A DNA stretch of 64,000 bases from positions 1-64,000 of the forward strand of contig NZ_JACRTG010000020.1 in assembly GCF_014385195.1 (NCBI RefSeq), read 5' to 3'. The notes under the pieces are model-generated. The model had not been told where the DNA came from. It searched no databases and saw only the letters and a program-made list of their open reading frames with translations. Source of the stretch: Paratissierella segnis. Lineage in GTDB: Bacteria > Bacillota > Clostridia > Tissierellales > Tissierellaceae. Made by a program: the position numbers and the translations under genes. Numbering within the stretch: the first letter of the stretch is position 1; the number at the start of each line of letters is the position of its first letter. Below are positions 25,612 to 34,912 of the stretch, piece by piece.

Positions 25612-26409
25612 TTATCTAAGAATATTATGCGCCTCTACTATTGTCTTTAAAATAAAATCATCATTTATATAATCACCGCTATTTTTTAAATACAAAAGAA
25701 ATTCTATATTTCCAGTAGTTCCTGTTATAGGCGAAAAAACCAATGAATTTGCTATAAGCCCAATTTCCTTCGAAAATTCGACCACCTTTTTTATTGTATC
25801 AAAGTGAGTTTTTTTGTCCCTAACAATTCCTTTTTTTCCTACTCTTTCTCTTCCAGCCTCAAATTGGGGTTTCACTAAAGCAACTATTTTGCCATCATGC
25901 GCTAATAATTTTTTTGCTACAGGTAATACAAGTGTCAACGAAATAAATGAAACATCAATCGATATGAAATCAATTTCTTCACCAATATCATCACTTGTTA
26001 CATTTCTGATATTTGTTCTTTCCATTACTATAACTCTGGGGTCATTTCTCAATTTCCAATCTAATTGCCCATAACCTACATCAACTGCAAATACTTTTTT
26101 AGCACCGTTTTTTAACATACAATCAGTAAATCCTCCTGTTGAGGCACCAATATCCATGGCTATTAGATTTGACAAATCTAAATCAAAGGATTCTATGGCC
26201 TTTTCAAGTTTCAATCCGCCTCGGCTAACATATATAATCGGATTTGTTTTGATTATAATGTTCTCGGATTCTTCGATATACTCACCGGGTTTGTCAATCC
26301 TTCTGGTACCTATATAAACAGAACCTTCCATTATTACTCTTTTCCCCTTTTCCCTTGAATCGACTAACCCTTTTTCAAATAACAATATATCCGCTCTTTT
26401 TTTCCCCAT
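25612..26409 (-). CDS. tlyA: TlyA family rRNA (cytidine-2'-O)-methyltransferase
   Basis: 265 residues. An N-terminal S4 RNA-binding domain (about 4-62) is followed by an FtsJ-like Rossmann methyltransferase with the SAM loop MDIGASTGGFTDCM (about 85-98), then VDVGYGQLDWKLR. Members methylate 16S and/or 23S rRNA at the subunit interface; older annotation calls them hemolysin A. It is part of the oapA-tlyA-recN run, as in OLE-containing genomes. Confidence 0.92.
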   Translation of the reverse strand: MGKKRADILLFEKGLVDSREKGKRVIMEGSVYIGTRRIDKPGEYIEESENIIIKTNPIIYVSRGGLKLEKAIESFDLDLSNLIAMDIGASTGGFTDCMLKNGAKKVFAVDVGYGQLDWKLRNDPRVIVMERTNIRNVTSDDIGEEIDFISIDVSFISLTLVLPVAKKLLAHDGKIVALVKPQFEAGRERVGKKGIVRDKKTHFDTIKKVVEFSKEIGLIANSLVFSPITGTTGNIEFLLYLKNSGDYINDDFILKTIVEAHNILR

Positions 26410-26424
26410 TGCAGCTCCTTTTTC

Positions 26425-27018
26425 TTACTTTTTTTTCTTTTTATTGGGAAACAATTCAACATTAAATTTCACTTCTATAAAATTAAAAAATTTTGCTACC
26501 TGAAATATTATTTTTTCATAATTATATAGAGCTATTGATTTACCTATTGCTTTTCCTCCAACAGTCAATGAAGCAGTAATAGCTGTAAGCATTATAGATA
26601 ATAATGTTCCGTTTTTAAACCCATACGTATTCAATAATTTATAAATTATATTTGTTCCAACAGCTCCGGAAATGATTCCGCTTATATCCCCAATAACATC
26701 ATTACAGAAGTTTGATACTTCTCCTGCATTTCTGACTAATTTAATAGCTACTTTTGCTTCGCTTATTTTATTTGCTGCCATAGCATGGAAAGGTTTTTCA
26801 TCGGCCGTAGTAACTGATGTACCAATTATATCAAATATAATCCCTATTAAAATAATAATTAATAGTATTACAAAAGCTATAAGTATATTTAAACTCTTTA
26901 CTAGGTTTTCAGTAAGTACAGAAATAATAATTGCTAAAAAAAATGTCCAAAGGGAAATTCCTACTACCCATTTAGAATTATACCGTTTGGAAAAATCTTC
27001 GCCTTCTTTTTTTGACAT
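26425..27018 (-). CDS. oapA: OLE-associated membrane protein OapA
   Basis: 197 residues, with membrane helices at about 17-35 and 42-66 and weaker ones at about 108-128 and 135-155, and a lysine-rich C terminus. A DxxxD motif is present (Asp107, Asp111 in NDVIGD), which is characteristic of the protein that binds OLE RNA at the membrane. It lies directly downstream of the OLE RNA and upstream of tlyA and recN, the arrangement known from Bacillus halodurans. A distant resemblance to DUF21 transporters may lead to misannotation. The call rests on motif plus context. Confidence 0.8.
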   Translation of the reverse strand: MSKKEGEDFSKRYNSKWVVGISLWTFFLAIIISVLTENLVKSLNILIAFVILLIIILIGIIFDIIGTSVTTADEKPFHAMAANKISEAKVAIKLVRNAGEVSNFCNDVIGDISGIISGAVGTNIIYKLLNTYGFKNGTLLSIMLTAITASLTVGGKAIGKSIALYNYEKIIFQVAKFFNFIEVKFNVELFPNKKKKK

Positions 27019-27050
27019 AAAATCCTCCTCAAAACTTTCCTATTTTTTAT

Positions 27051-27654
27051 AAAAAAAGCTGATAGCAATAGCTACCAGCGTGAGTAGTGGCAATAAACTA
27101 AGTAAATCTTACGGCTTTAGGTCCAGTAGGTTTTCCCTGATAAAAACTGTCTGTCGCCATAACAGTGGTTTCCCTTTAATTTTACCAATACCCTGTTGCC
27201 AAAGGTGCAACTGGATTGCCACTTAGTCCGCACTGTAATCCTCAATTTATTTCATAATGAACAGTCTAGGAGTTTTCCTCAACAGCCAGTCTATTCCTTA
27301 GCCTCTTTTGCAAAATAGGTTTCGATAACAGAACTTAATTGATACTAGGCCTCTGATCTTATAAGTTGAACTTATCATCCGCACTACCTCGCTCAAGGCA
27401 GACTACTTCTGCTTAAAATCTTAAATGCAGGTTTATCATAATATATTATATAAATATACTATGTCTCCACGAAAGTAGGGTCTACGCCCGCATGCCATTG
27501 CAGATCGCCCCATCTTTCTTACTCCCTGTGAAAACCCACGACTGGGCGTCGCAAGCCTAACACAAAGAACTTCATCGATATGCCCTTCGACGGATTTTTA
27601 GCCCCGCCCTCTAGAATAGCTGTACTGACTAGAATACTGTACCACTTACATGCT
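27051..27654 (-). ncRNA. ole: OLE RNA (ornate large extremophilic RNA)
   Basis: A 600-base intergenic region with no reading frame but strong local structure and GC content well above its surroundings. It has its own sigma-A promoter and ends in a terminator hairpin with seven U (GCTGGTAGC/GCTATCAGC, 27058-27079). Length (about 610 nt in known members), position between ispA and oapA, and neighbours xseA, xseB, nusB, tlyA, recN all match OLE RNA. OLE forms a membrane ribonucleoprotein with OapA and is linked to tolerance of cold, alcohols and magnesium stress in Bacillus halodurans. I could not run a covariance search. Confidence 0.83.
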
Positions 27655-27660
27655 GATTTT

Positions 27661-27689
27661 ATTATAACATGAAATTATGTAAATTACAA
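27661..27689 (-). promoter_or_regulatory. sigma-A promoter of OLE RNA
   Basis: On the minus strand TTGTAA (27684-27689), a 17-bp spacer, TATAAT (27661-27666). It overlaps the space just after the ispA stop and would start transcription near 27654. Confidence 0.7.
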
Positions 27690-27694
27690 TAATC

Positions 27695-28564
27695 TTATTC
27701 ATTCCTATTAATCAAAAATTTGGTTAAATCCTTGAAAAAGTCTATGTCAATACCATTAAAGGAATCAAGAATGTCCATTGCTTTTTTGCTAAGAATTTCA
27801 ACTTCTTCTTTGCAAGTATTTAAATCAAAATATTTTAGATATGTCATTTTATTTATGGATTCATCTTCAGCATAATCAAGTATATCATCCTTTATTTGAT
27901 ATGCCAATCCCAGATTTAACCCAAATTTCCTAAGTTTTTCGATATATTCATCATTTGCACCGCCAATTATTGCACCTGATACTAAACTTGCCTGAATTAA
28001 CCCAGCTGTTTTAGTTCTATACATATAAATTAATTTCAGCTCATCCATATTCTCAAATCCACCTAAAACATCCAGCACTTGTCCTCCGATCATTCCATTT
28101 GTGCCGGAATAAATACTGATTTCTTCCATAGCCCTCACATAACATTTATACTCATCAATAGAATGGGAATTATTGATAGTATAATTTAACATGGTTTCAA
28201 ATGCTAGATTTAGAAGTCCATCTCCAGTAAGTATCGCCATTGCTTCACCAAAGACCTTGTGATTAGTCGGCTTACCCCTTCTGAAATCGTCATCATCCAT
28301 AGATGGTAAATCATCATGTATTAAAGAATATGTATGTATCATCTCTATTGCTGCCGCAAATGGTAAAATTTTTTCAAGATTAGCATCAAATATCTCATAT
28401 GCTTTAAGCGCAATAATCGGTCTTAATCTCTTCCCACCTGTAAATAAACTATATTCCATTGCTTCGTATATTTTCTTTTGATATGAATTCTTGTGATCCA
28501 TCGAAGTCTTAAGATAATCGTCTATTAAGTCCATATAACACTTAAGTTCTCTAGTAATACTCAT
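27695..28564 (-). CDS. ispA: farnesyl/geranyl diphosphate synthase
   Basis: Condenses IPP with allylic diphosphates in isoprenoid synthesis. About 289 residues. The first aspartate-rich motif DDLPSMDDDD is at about residue 84, GKRLRP at about 48, and the second motif YQIKDDILD at about 224-232. The ATG at 28564 stands six bases after GGAGG; two codons upstream another ATG is too close. It overlaps the end of xseB, so translation is coupled. Confidence 0.94.
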   Translation of the reverse strand: MSITRELKCYMDLIDDYLKTSMDHKNSYQKKIYEAMEYSLFTGGKRLRPIIALKAYEIFDANLEKILPFAAAIEMIHTYSLIHDDLPSMDDDDFRRGKPTNHKVFGEAMAILTGDGLLNLAFETMLNYTINNSHSIDEYKCYVRAMEEISIYSGTNGMIGGQVLDVLGGFENMDELKLIYMYRTKTAGLIQASLVSGAIIGGANDEYIEKLRKFGLNLGLAYQIKDDILDYAEDESINKMTYLKYFDLNTCKEEVEILSKKAMDILDSFNGIDIDFFKDLTKFLINRNE

Positions 28565-28799
28565 CCTCATCCTCCTTGAAAAAATTGAATTCCGCCAAAG
28601 ATTCTTCGTCGCCTAACAGTACCTTAACTTCTCCTTCTGCAGCTTTTAATATATTATTGCAATATTTATACAGTTCAATACCTTTTTTAAATTTTTCTAT
28701 AGACTCTTGAAGAGTACAGTCATCATCTTCCAATTCAACTAATATCTTTTCCAATTCCGACATAGCTTCTTCATAACTTAACTTTTTATTATCTTCCAA
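28551..28799 (-). CDS. xseB: exodeoxyribonuclease VII small subunit
   Basis: 82 residues. The standard XseB pattern is seen: SYEEAMSELEKILVELED at about 8-25 and the helical SIEKFKKGIELYKYC hairpin. The C terminus is acidic. It lies between xseA and ispA, with overlap to ispA and a 5-bp gap from xseA. It partners XseA in degrading single-stranded DNA ends. Confidence 0.94.
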   Translation of the reverse strand: MEDNKKLSYEEAMSELEKILVELEDDDCTLQESIEKFKKGIELYKYCNNILKAAEGEVKVLLGDEESLAEFNFFKEDEDEYY

Positions 28800-28804
28800 T
28801 TTTT

Positions 28805-30007
28805 TTATGCCTCCTTTTCCAAATCAATTATTACAGTCCTAATAGTTCCATCCTTAAGCAAAATATTTATTTCATAACCTATTTTTAATTCGTCAATTGA
28901 TTTCACGATATTACCGTCTACATCATACAATATACCATATCCTTTATCCAAAGAATACCTGGGGTCAAGAAGTCTAAGCCTATTTTCCAGTATGAGAAGT
29001 CGTTTCAATTCTTTGGAAATCTTTTTTTCCAATGAATAATTTAAGTCTCTTAACATATTATCAATATCCTGTTGTCTGTTTTTAAGCTTTAAAATCGGAT
29101 TGTTATAGGACAAGGATTTGTTTAAGAATTTCAATTGATTATCGTTGGCCAATATATATTTATTGAGATGACTTAGAAGAGTCTCATATTTATTTCTTAA
29201 ATTATTGCTTAAATAGCTAAAATCCGGCACCGCTAACTCTGCCGCTGCTGACGGTGTAGGAGCCCTTAAATCAGAAACAAAGTCCGTTATTGTATAATCA
29301 GTCTCATGTCCGACAGCAGATATAATCGGAGTTTTTAATGAGAAAATTATACGAGCTAATTCTTCATCATTAAATGCAAACAATTCCTCATATGAGCCTC
29401 CTCCCCTGCCGGTAATTATTAAATCAATATCCCCTCTGTTGTCTAAATACTTTAACCCTTTAGATATTTCTCTCGCGGCATTTGCTCCCTGCACCGATGC
29501 CGGATAAATTAAGATTTCACACGGAGGATATCTTCTCTTTAATATAGTTACTATGTCTCTGATAGCAGCTCCGGTTTTCGAAGTTACAACCCCAATTTTT
29601 TTAGGTAAAAAGGGCAAATCTTTTTTGTATTTTTCTTGGAATAAGCCTTCCTTTTCTAATTTTCTCTTTAAATCATCAAAAGATTTATATAAATCACCAA
29701 TTCCTTTATCTCTAATGCTTCTTACATAAAGTTGATAATCGCCGTCTCTGTCATAGACTGATATGTAGCCTGAAGCCACTACCTTCATTCCTTCAGATAA
29801 TTTTATCGCTCCATTTTCATTATCTCGTTTAAAAAATACACACCGAATTTTACTTTTATCATCTTTTAAAGAAAAATACATATGTCCGCTATTATGGTGT
29901 TTAAAATTGGATACTTCTCCTTCAATCTCTAAATTGGATAAAACTATATCTCCTGCAAATACTCTCTTTATATAATTATTAACTTCACTAACCTTTAAAG
30001 GCTTCAT
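28805..30007 (-). CDS. xseA: exodeoxyribonuclease VII large subunit
   Basis: 400 residues. The N-terminal OB fold is at about 1-100 (LEIEGEVSNFKHHNSGHMYFS), the catalytic Exonuc_VII_L domain at about 120-340 with GVVTSKTGAAIRDI, IITGRGGGSYEEL and SAVGHETDYTITDFVSDLRAPTPS split over its length, and a coiled coil after residue 255. It overlaps the TsaD-like gene by 4 bp, indicating coupling. Confidence 0.95.
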   Translation of the reverse strand: MKPLKVSEVNNYIKRVFAGDIVLSNLEIEGEVSNFKHHNSGHMYFSLKDDKSKIRCVFFKRDNENGAIKLSEGMKVVASGYISVYDRDGDYQLYVRSIRDKGIGDLYKSFDDLKRKLEKEGLFQEKYKKDLPFLPKKIGVVTSKTGAAIRDIVTILKRRYPPCEILIYPASVQGANAAREISKGLKYLDNRGDIDLIITGRGGGSYEELFAFNDEELARIIFSLKTPIISAVGHETDYTITDFVSDLRAPTPSAAAELAVPDFSYLSNNLRNKYETLLSHLNKYILANDNQLKFLNKSLSYNNPILKLKNRQQDIDNMLRDLNYSLEKKISKELKRLLILENRLRLLDPRYSLDKGYGILYDVDGNIVKSIDELKIGYEINILLKDGTIRTVIIDLEKEA

Positions 30008-30978
30008 TCATTCACCTCCATATGCCCTTTTCTAGTCATCCCTAAATAGGCTATTCCTATAGCGTTATCTGTTGATAACTCCCTTTTAGGAAATATTATA
30101 ATGGCTTCATCAGTAAAAGCATTTATCAAATATTTTCTAATATAATTGTTTGCAGATACTCCGCCGGTAAATAATACTTTGTTTATATTTGTATCCTTTA
30201 TAAAATTTCTAATCATTTTTTCTATTACCATTGAAACTGTATGAAATAAGGTATGTATAATATCCTCAACAGGGTAATTCTTTGAATAAATTAGCCTTAA
30301 AAAATAATTTTCCAGCCCTGATAAATTTGTCCAATATTTATTCTTAATACTTATGGGAATTTTTATATCAATTAGTTTACCTTTGTCAGAGAGCTTTTCC
30401 ATCTCTTCACCACAAGGGAATTTAAGCCCCAAATACACTCCAATTCTGTCAATAAGTTGTCCAAAGCTTATATCCAGACTGCCTCCCACTATTTCTATTT
30501 CCATGTTATAAACTATATTTTTGACATATAATAATTCACTTGTACCCCCTGAAATATGCAATGCCAAAAATTCCTCTTGCTTCCCTATTACTTTTTCATG
30601 TTCAAGTAACAGAGACCCTATATGCCCTTCCTGATGACTGAATTCCTTATAATTCTTTTTAAGTATCATAGAGAGGATCAACGCTTGATTTTTTCCAACA
30701 ATAAAAACAGGCATATACGAATCAATCGAATCCCTTGGTTTTGAGCTTACTGATATAGTATCAATTTTATTTATGTCTATATTTTTAGACAATCTTTCTA
30801 TAAGAAATGGAATATTGCTAACATGTTGAAATAAGGCTTGTTGTTGTCTAAGTCCTTTTTCTCTGTCCTTAACCTCCAATACCTTCCTTAAGTCCAACAA
30901 AATATTGTTATTTTCGTCTATTACCCCCAACGATGTTGTATAGCAACTTGTATCAATACCTAAATAATATCTACTCAT
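30004..30978 (-). CDS. TsaD/Kae1-family paralogue
   Basis: 324 residues of the ASKHA-fold Kae1/TsaD/YgjD family (formerly peptidase M22). It keeps the N-terminal GIDTSCYTTS phosphate loop, the metal-binding SHQEGH pair near residue 115 and the closing STDNAIG near 305. It differs from true TsaD in the middle, and its place between nusB and xseA is that of a clostridial paralogue whose function is unknown. Real TsaD makes the t6A tRNA modification; I would not transfer that role without finding a second copy elsewhere. Confidence 0.75.
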   Translation of the reverse strand: MSRYYLGIDTSCYTTSLGVIDENNNILLDLRKVLEVKDREKGLRQQQALFQHVSNIPFLIERLSKNIDINKIDTISVSSKPRDSIDSYMPVFIVGKNQALILSMILKKNYKEFSHQEGHIGSLLLEHEKVIGKQEEFLALHISGGTSELLYVKNIVYNMEIEIVGGSLDISFGQLIDRIGVYLGLKFPCGEEMEKLSDKGKLIDIKIPISIKNKYWTNLSGLENYFLRLIYSKNYPVEDIIHTLFHTVSMVIEKMIRNFIKDTNINKVLFTGGVSANNYIRKYLINAFTDEAIIIFPKRELSTDNAIGIAYLGMTRKGHMEVNE

Positions 30979-31384
30979 AATCTTTATCCAGGGCTCTTAC
31001 AAAGCCACCTAAAACTCCATTTACAAATTTAAATGAATCTTCCGAACTGAATTTTTTAACGATTTCGATAGCTTCATTAATGGAAACTTCTAGTGGAATA
31101 TCTTTTCTGTATAAAATCTCGTAAATAGCTATTCTTAAAGCCACTAAATCAACTTTGGCCAATCTCGAAATATTCCAACCCTCCAAATAAGGTTTGATAT
31201 AATTATCAATCTCTTCAAGATTATCGGTAATTGCATGTACAGCATCTATTATATAAGAAGTTTCTTTATTATCGTATTCAAAATTGCTTAAAAACAATTC
31301 AAGTGCTTCATCAGAATAATCATTGGTGCTTTCCATTTGAAATAAAACCATCATCGCGCCTTCTCTTGCTTGCTTTCTACCCAT
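30971..31384 (-). CDS. nusB: transcription antitermination factor NusB
   Basis: 137 residues, helical. MGRKQAREGAMMVLFQME opens the arginine-rich RNA-binding helix, and the C-terminal block EVSINEAIEIVKKFS...KFVNGVL (about 98-125) is the NusB signature. The start at 31384 follows GGGGGAT; the frame runs upstream without a site. It binds boxA with NusE in rRNA antitermination. Confidence 0.95.
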   Translation of the reverse strand: MGRKQAREGAMMVLFQMESTNDYSDEALELFLSNFEYDNKETSYIIDAVHAITDNLEEIDNYIKPYLEGWNISRLAKVDLVALRIAIYEILYRKDIPLEVSINEAIEIVKKFSSEDSFKFVNGVLGGFVRALDKDYE

Positions 31385-31444
31385 TATAATCCCCCTAAAG
31401 CTCATAATTTCATGTTTATCTAAGGATTTTTATAATTTAAAATT

Positions 31445-31465
31445 ACCCCCTGATTATCAGAGGGT
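31445..31465 (-). terminator. terminator after the Asp23 gene
   Basis: A 10-bp stem (ACCCTCTGAT with an ATCAGGGGGT partner) followed by AATTTT on the minus strand, upstream of nusB. Confidence 0.6.
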
Positions 31466-31480
31466 ATATATTTAAATCTT

Positions 31481-31870
31481 TTAATCTTGCTTCTTCTCTT
31501 CTTTTTTATCTTCCTTTGGCAAACTAACTCCTTGAATATTGACATTGATTTCATTTACATTCAATGCAGTCATATTCTCTATTGAAGCCTTTACATTACT
31601 TTGTACTTCTTTACCTACTTTTGCTAAATTTGATCCAAATTCCACTATGATAAATAAATCAACTTTAGCAATATTTTCATTTAACTCAACTTTTACTCCC
31701 TTTGACATATTTTTCATACCCAAAAGTTCAGTAATACCGCCGGTAATACCACCACTCATACCTACTACGCCTTTTACTTCTGTTGCAGCTATACCGGCAA
31801 TAATAGCAATTACATCATCAGAAATCTTTACATTGCCTTTATCTGCATCATTGATTATTGTATCCCCCAT
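31481..31870 (-). CDS. Asp23/Gls24 family envelope stress protein
   Basis: 129 residues. The Asp23 domain (about 13-110) shows the typical IIAGIAATEVKGVVGMSGG start and a VKVELNENIAKVDLFIIVEFG strand pair, then a Lys/Glu-rich tail. Members localise to the membrane or envelope and are often placed between spoIIIAH or accB and nusB in Clostridia, as here. The exact role is unknown. AGGTGTTTT precedes the ATG. Confidence 0.9.
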   Translation of the reverse strand: MGDTIINDADKGNVKISDDVIAIIAGIAATEVKGVVGMSGGITGGITELLGMKNMSKGVKVELNENIAKVDLFIIVEFGSNLAKVGKEVQSNVKASIENMTALNVNEINVNIQGVSLPKEDKKEEKKQD

Positions 31871-31936
31871 TTAAAACACCTCCAAGCTTAAATTCTAAAG
31901 CTATTATATCAAAGGAATACAATCATTACAACAATT

Positions 31937-32563
31937 CTATTGCTTTTTCATTATTTTAATACTTTCTGTGTCAAATTTGGTTTCAGATTTTACTATATCC
32001 AATATCTTTACCATATCCTGTTGAGTTAATTCATCTGTGGAAACAACTACCTTTATTTCATCACTTGTAATAAATGCTAATGCATCCTCAAAACCCTTTG
32101 CTTTAACCAGCCCTTCTATTTGCAGTTCTTTTTCAGAAGTCTCACCAATCTTCATTATTTCTTCTTGTGCTTTAGTTCTGACATCATCAGTTGTCTGTGT
32201 ATTTTTAATAATTCCATCAAGCCTATCAACCAATCCAGCTCTCAATTTATCTCTAGAAAGCCTGTATTCAACAAAATAATTTATATTTGAATCGGAAACT
32301 GTTTTACTTAATTCACCCAATTCATTATTGCTAGTTGTAATTGCATTTGTTATATTTTCTTCATTTGGAAGAGAGTCCACTATATCAAAATCTTCTTCAG
32401 ATGACATATATTCATTATTCTCCATTTGCATAACTTCATAATTCTGATAATCCTTTGATACCTTTGTAAGTGCATCTTGTGTTAATCGGTAATTTAAGTA
32501 TCCGGTAAATACTAAAAGTACTAACAAGATTCCTATGATTGCAGGTCTTTTTATCTTAAACAT
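31937..32563 (-). CDS. spoIIIAH: stage III sporulation protein AH
   Basis: 208 residues. One N-terminal membrane anchor (about 7-25) is followed by an extracytoplasmic YscJ/FliF-like ring-building domain in the C-terminal half. It forms the mother-cell side of the SpoIIQ-SpoIIIAH channel. The start at 32563 follows GGGGGG and opens MFKIKRPAI; the frame extends upstream without a site. It is the last gene of the spoIIIA operon. Confidence 0.9.
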   Translation of the reverse strand: MFKIKRPAIIGILLVLLVFTGYLNYRLTQDALTKVSKDYQNYEVMQMENNEYMSSEEDFDIVDSLPNEENITNAITTSNNELGELSKTVSDSNINYFVEYRLSRDKLRAGLVDRLDGIIKNTQTTDDVRTKAQEEIMKIGETSEKELQIEGLVKAKGFEDALAFITSDEIKVVVSTDELTQQDMVKILDIVKSETKFDTESIKIMKKQ

Positions 32564-32576
32564 CAAACCATCCCCC

Positions 32577-33149
32577 CTATTTACTAGAATATACTTGAAC
32601 CCTATTTCCACTTATCCCCAATACTGTCTTAACTGCTTCATAGAGTTTTTCCATTATTATGAGGTCATTTGCGCCTTCGGCAACAACTATTACACCTTTG
32701 ACATTTGGCTTAACTTCTTTTAAAAGAACCAATGACCCATCATTTGACTTACTCACCATTTGCGAAGTAATATCCTCTCTGTTTACTTCCCTTGTCCCCC
32801 CTTCTGAATCCAATTCTTTTGTAGTCTCTGTCGTTTTTGTTGTATTGGTTGCAGGTACTTTTTCACTTGAATCCTCCAATGTGATCATCACGCTTATCTC
32901 CCCTACGCCATTTAATTTTCCTAAAATATTTTCCAACTTTTTCTCTAAATAAGAACTATAATCATCTTCAAGAATATTTTCACGTATTATTACTTCTTCT
33001 TTTTCTACTGCCTTTTTATCCTCAATCAAAAAGTTTACTCCAATTAAAAGTATGATTGATGCGACCAATATTATGAATAAATAATTAATAAACTTTTTAT
33101 TATTTAAGTTTTCTATATGTTTCTTTATTTTATCAATTATTTCTTCCAT
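32577..33149 (-). CDS. spoIIIAG: stage III sporulation protein AG
   Basis: 190 residues: a cytosolic start, a membrane helix at about 24-42, then a ring-building motif domain (LGKLNGVGEISVMITLED, about 76-93) similar to secretion-system ring proteins. It forms the large ring of the feeding-tube channel. It overlaps spoIIIAF by 17 bp. Confidence 0.9.
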   Translation of the reverse strand: MEEIIDKIKKHIENLNNKKFINYLFIILVASIILLIGVNFLIEDKKAVEKEEVIIRENILEDDYSSYLEKKLENILGKLNGVGEISVMITLEDSSEKVPATNTTKTTETTKELDSEGGTREVNREDITSQMVSKSNDGSLVLLKEVKPNVKGVIVVAEGANDLIIMEKLYEAVKTVLGISGNRVQVYSSK

Positions 33150-33744
33150 ATCTTTCCTCCCCCTTTTTAACTGAAATTATTAATCTTTCTTCGTCTATCT
33201 GTAAATAGTCTATAATCAAATTTTTTAATTCCTCGAAGTCGTTAGCACTGCTACTAACTGGTATTGATTCATTTCCAAGATTAATTTTCTCTATTTTGAT
33301 TTCACTATCTTTTGATTGTTTATCCGTATCCAAAATAATATTGATGTATTCTATTAATAAAAGATTCTGATCATCCGGTTTTGTAGATATATATATATCT
33401 TTTACTTTATAATAGCTATTCTCCTTTACTATTTTTTTTATTTCACTGGATAGGTTAGTTTTAAAAATCTCTTCTATTTGTTCATTTTGCGTACTGACAA
33501 CATCTTCCTTCATTGTTATGTCATTTGAGAAAGTTTCGATTTTTTCATCAAGATTTATGTCAAAATTGATTAGTTTTGTGAAAGGGCTTATCACTGTAAA
33601 CACAATAATTATACCGATTATAAAATCCACATATTTCTTCATATTGCCCTTAGGAATTATCAATTCCACTAAAGATATAATTACGAATAAGACTACAATA
33701 TCCTTCAACCATTCCCGTATAAAATTAGCTACAATATTTATCAC
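33133..33744 (-). CDS. spoIIIAF: stage III sporulation protein AF
   Basis: 203 residues. Two N-terminal membrane helices (about 12-28 and 38-58) and the family block YVDFIIGIIIVFTVISPF, then an extracytoplasmic ring-building domain. It starts one base after spoIIIAE ends. Confidence 0.9.
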   Translation of the reverse strand: MINIVANFIREWLKDIVVLFVIISLVELIIPKGNMKKYVDFIIGIIIVFTVISPFTKLINFDINLDEKIETFSNDITMKEDVVSTQNEQIEEIFKTNLSSEIKKIVKENSYYKVKDIYISTKPDDQNLLLIEYINIILDTDKQSKDSEIKIEKINLGNESIPVSSSANDFEELKNLIIDYLQIDEERLIISVKKGEERYGRNN

Positions 33745-34905
33745 CTACCTTAGCATTATTAAACTGTTACCGGTGTCCACTATAATCGTTATGGTAATAA
33801 AAAACATCATTGCTACAGAAACCATACTAATCAATATCAACAAAAGGGTTTTACTTACATCGCTAAAAAAATTTGAAATATTCTTTGAAACTATCGGTTC
33901 AATTACCACGCCGACTATTTTGTATATAAGTAATAAAGTCCCAATTTTTATTAATGGCAATATAGTAATAAAAATTATTATAAACAATCCAATAATACCT
34001 ATCCCATTTTTTAATATTGCCGAAGAACCAATAACTGTTTCCACCGCATCAGACAAAAATCCTCCCACCACAGGAACAAATCTATCAACAGCAAATTTTG
34101 CAGTTCTTATTGAAATGCCATCTATTTTTGTTGAAAGCCCATGTATAGTGATAATGCCAACAAATACTGTAAATGCAGCTGATATAATAAATGTAACAAT
34201 TTGATTCCCAAATTCTGATAGCTTTCTCAGCTCGGCTCTTTCAGATAAATTGGATAAAATACTTATAATAAAAGAAAAGTTTATCAGTGGCAGAATGACA
34301 CTCTTTACTACGATTCCTATAACATTAACAGTTCCCAATATCATTGGATGGAAAATTAACTTGGTATTAGGTCCACCTGTCAACACTAAAAATGTCAATA
34401 ATATGGGCAACAATATTTCCATAAACTCAATCATCGAATTAATAGTTATTTTTACAGTTTCCATTAATTGATAAAAACTTCCTATTACTAGTATTGCTAT
34501 GAGAATATAGGTAACATAGTTTGCAAAGCTAGCTACAGAAGCATTCTCAAATGTACTTTGAATATTTGTAAGCAATGCAGATATCAAGGCTATAATAAGT
34601 ATTTTTGATAAAAAGCCTAAATTAATTTTGATTTCTTCAATAAATTTATTTGCTATAGACTTAATAAAAGACTTACCATCGATTATCATTTCACCTTTTA
34701 AAAACTTGCTTAAATATTCCTTAAAGCTCATTTTCGGCATCAAATTGTTATTTCCCAATACATCTTCAAGCAAAGAATCAAGTTCTTTTGTATTAAATAA
34801 ATCCAATTGTTCTTCAATAATAAAATCATTTATTTCTTCATTTCCAAAGACAATATTGGGGATAAAAATAATTACAATAAATATTAAAATTGCTTTTTTC
34901 ATCAT
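33745..34905 (-). CDS. spoIIIAE: stage III sporulation protein AE
   Basis: 386 residues with a signal peptide at 1-21 (processed in Bacillus) and about seven to eight membrane helices. Family blocks MEILLPILLTFLVLTGG (about 162) and RFVPVVGGFLSDAVETVIGS (about 267) are evident. It is thought to be the membrane-embedded export component of the channel. Confidence 0.93.
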   Translation of the reverse strand: MMKKAILIFIVIIFIPNIVFGNEEINDFIIEEQLDLFNTKELDSLLEDVLGNNNLMPKMSFKEYLSKFLKGEMIIDGKSFIKSIANKFIEEIKINLGFLSKILIIALISALLTNIQSTFENASVASFANYVTYILIAILVIGSFYQLMETVKITINSMIEFMEILLPILLTFLVLTGGPNTKLIFHPMILGTVNVIGIVVKSVILPLINFSFIISILSNLSERAELRKLSEFGNQIVTFIISAAFTVFVGIITIHGLSTKIDGISIRTAKFAVDRFVPVVGGFLSDAVETVIGSSAILKNGIGIIGLFIIIFITILPLIKIGTLLLIYKIVGVVIEPIVSKNISNFFSDVSKTLLLILISMVSVAMMFFITITIIVDTGNSLIMLR

Positions 34906-34912
34906 CTCACCC

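Noticed and set aside
27051..27654. RNase P RNA or tmRNA
   Set aside because: Length and position could fit a large RNA, but there is no tmRNA tag frame or tRNA-like end, and the neighbours (ispA, oapA, tlyA, recN) point to OLE RNA.
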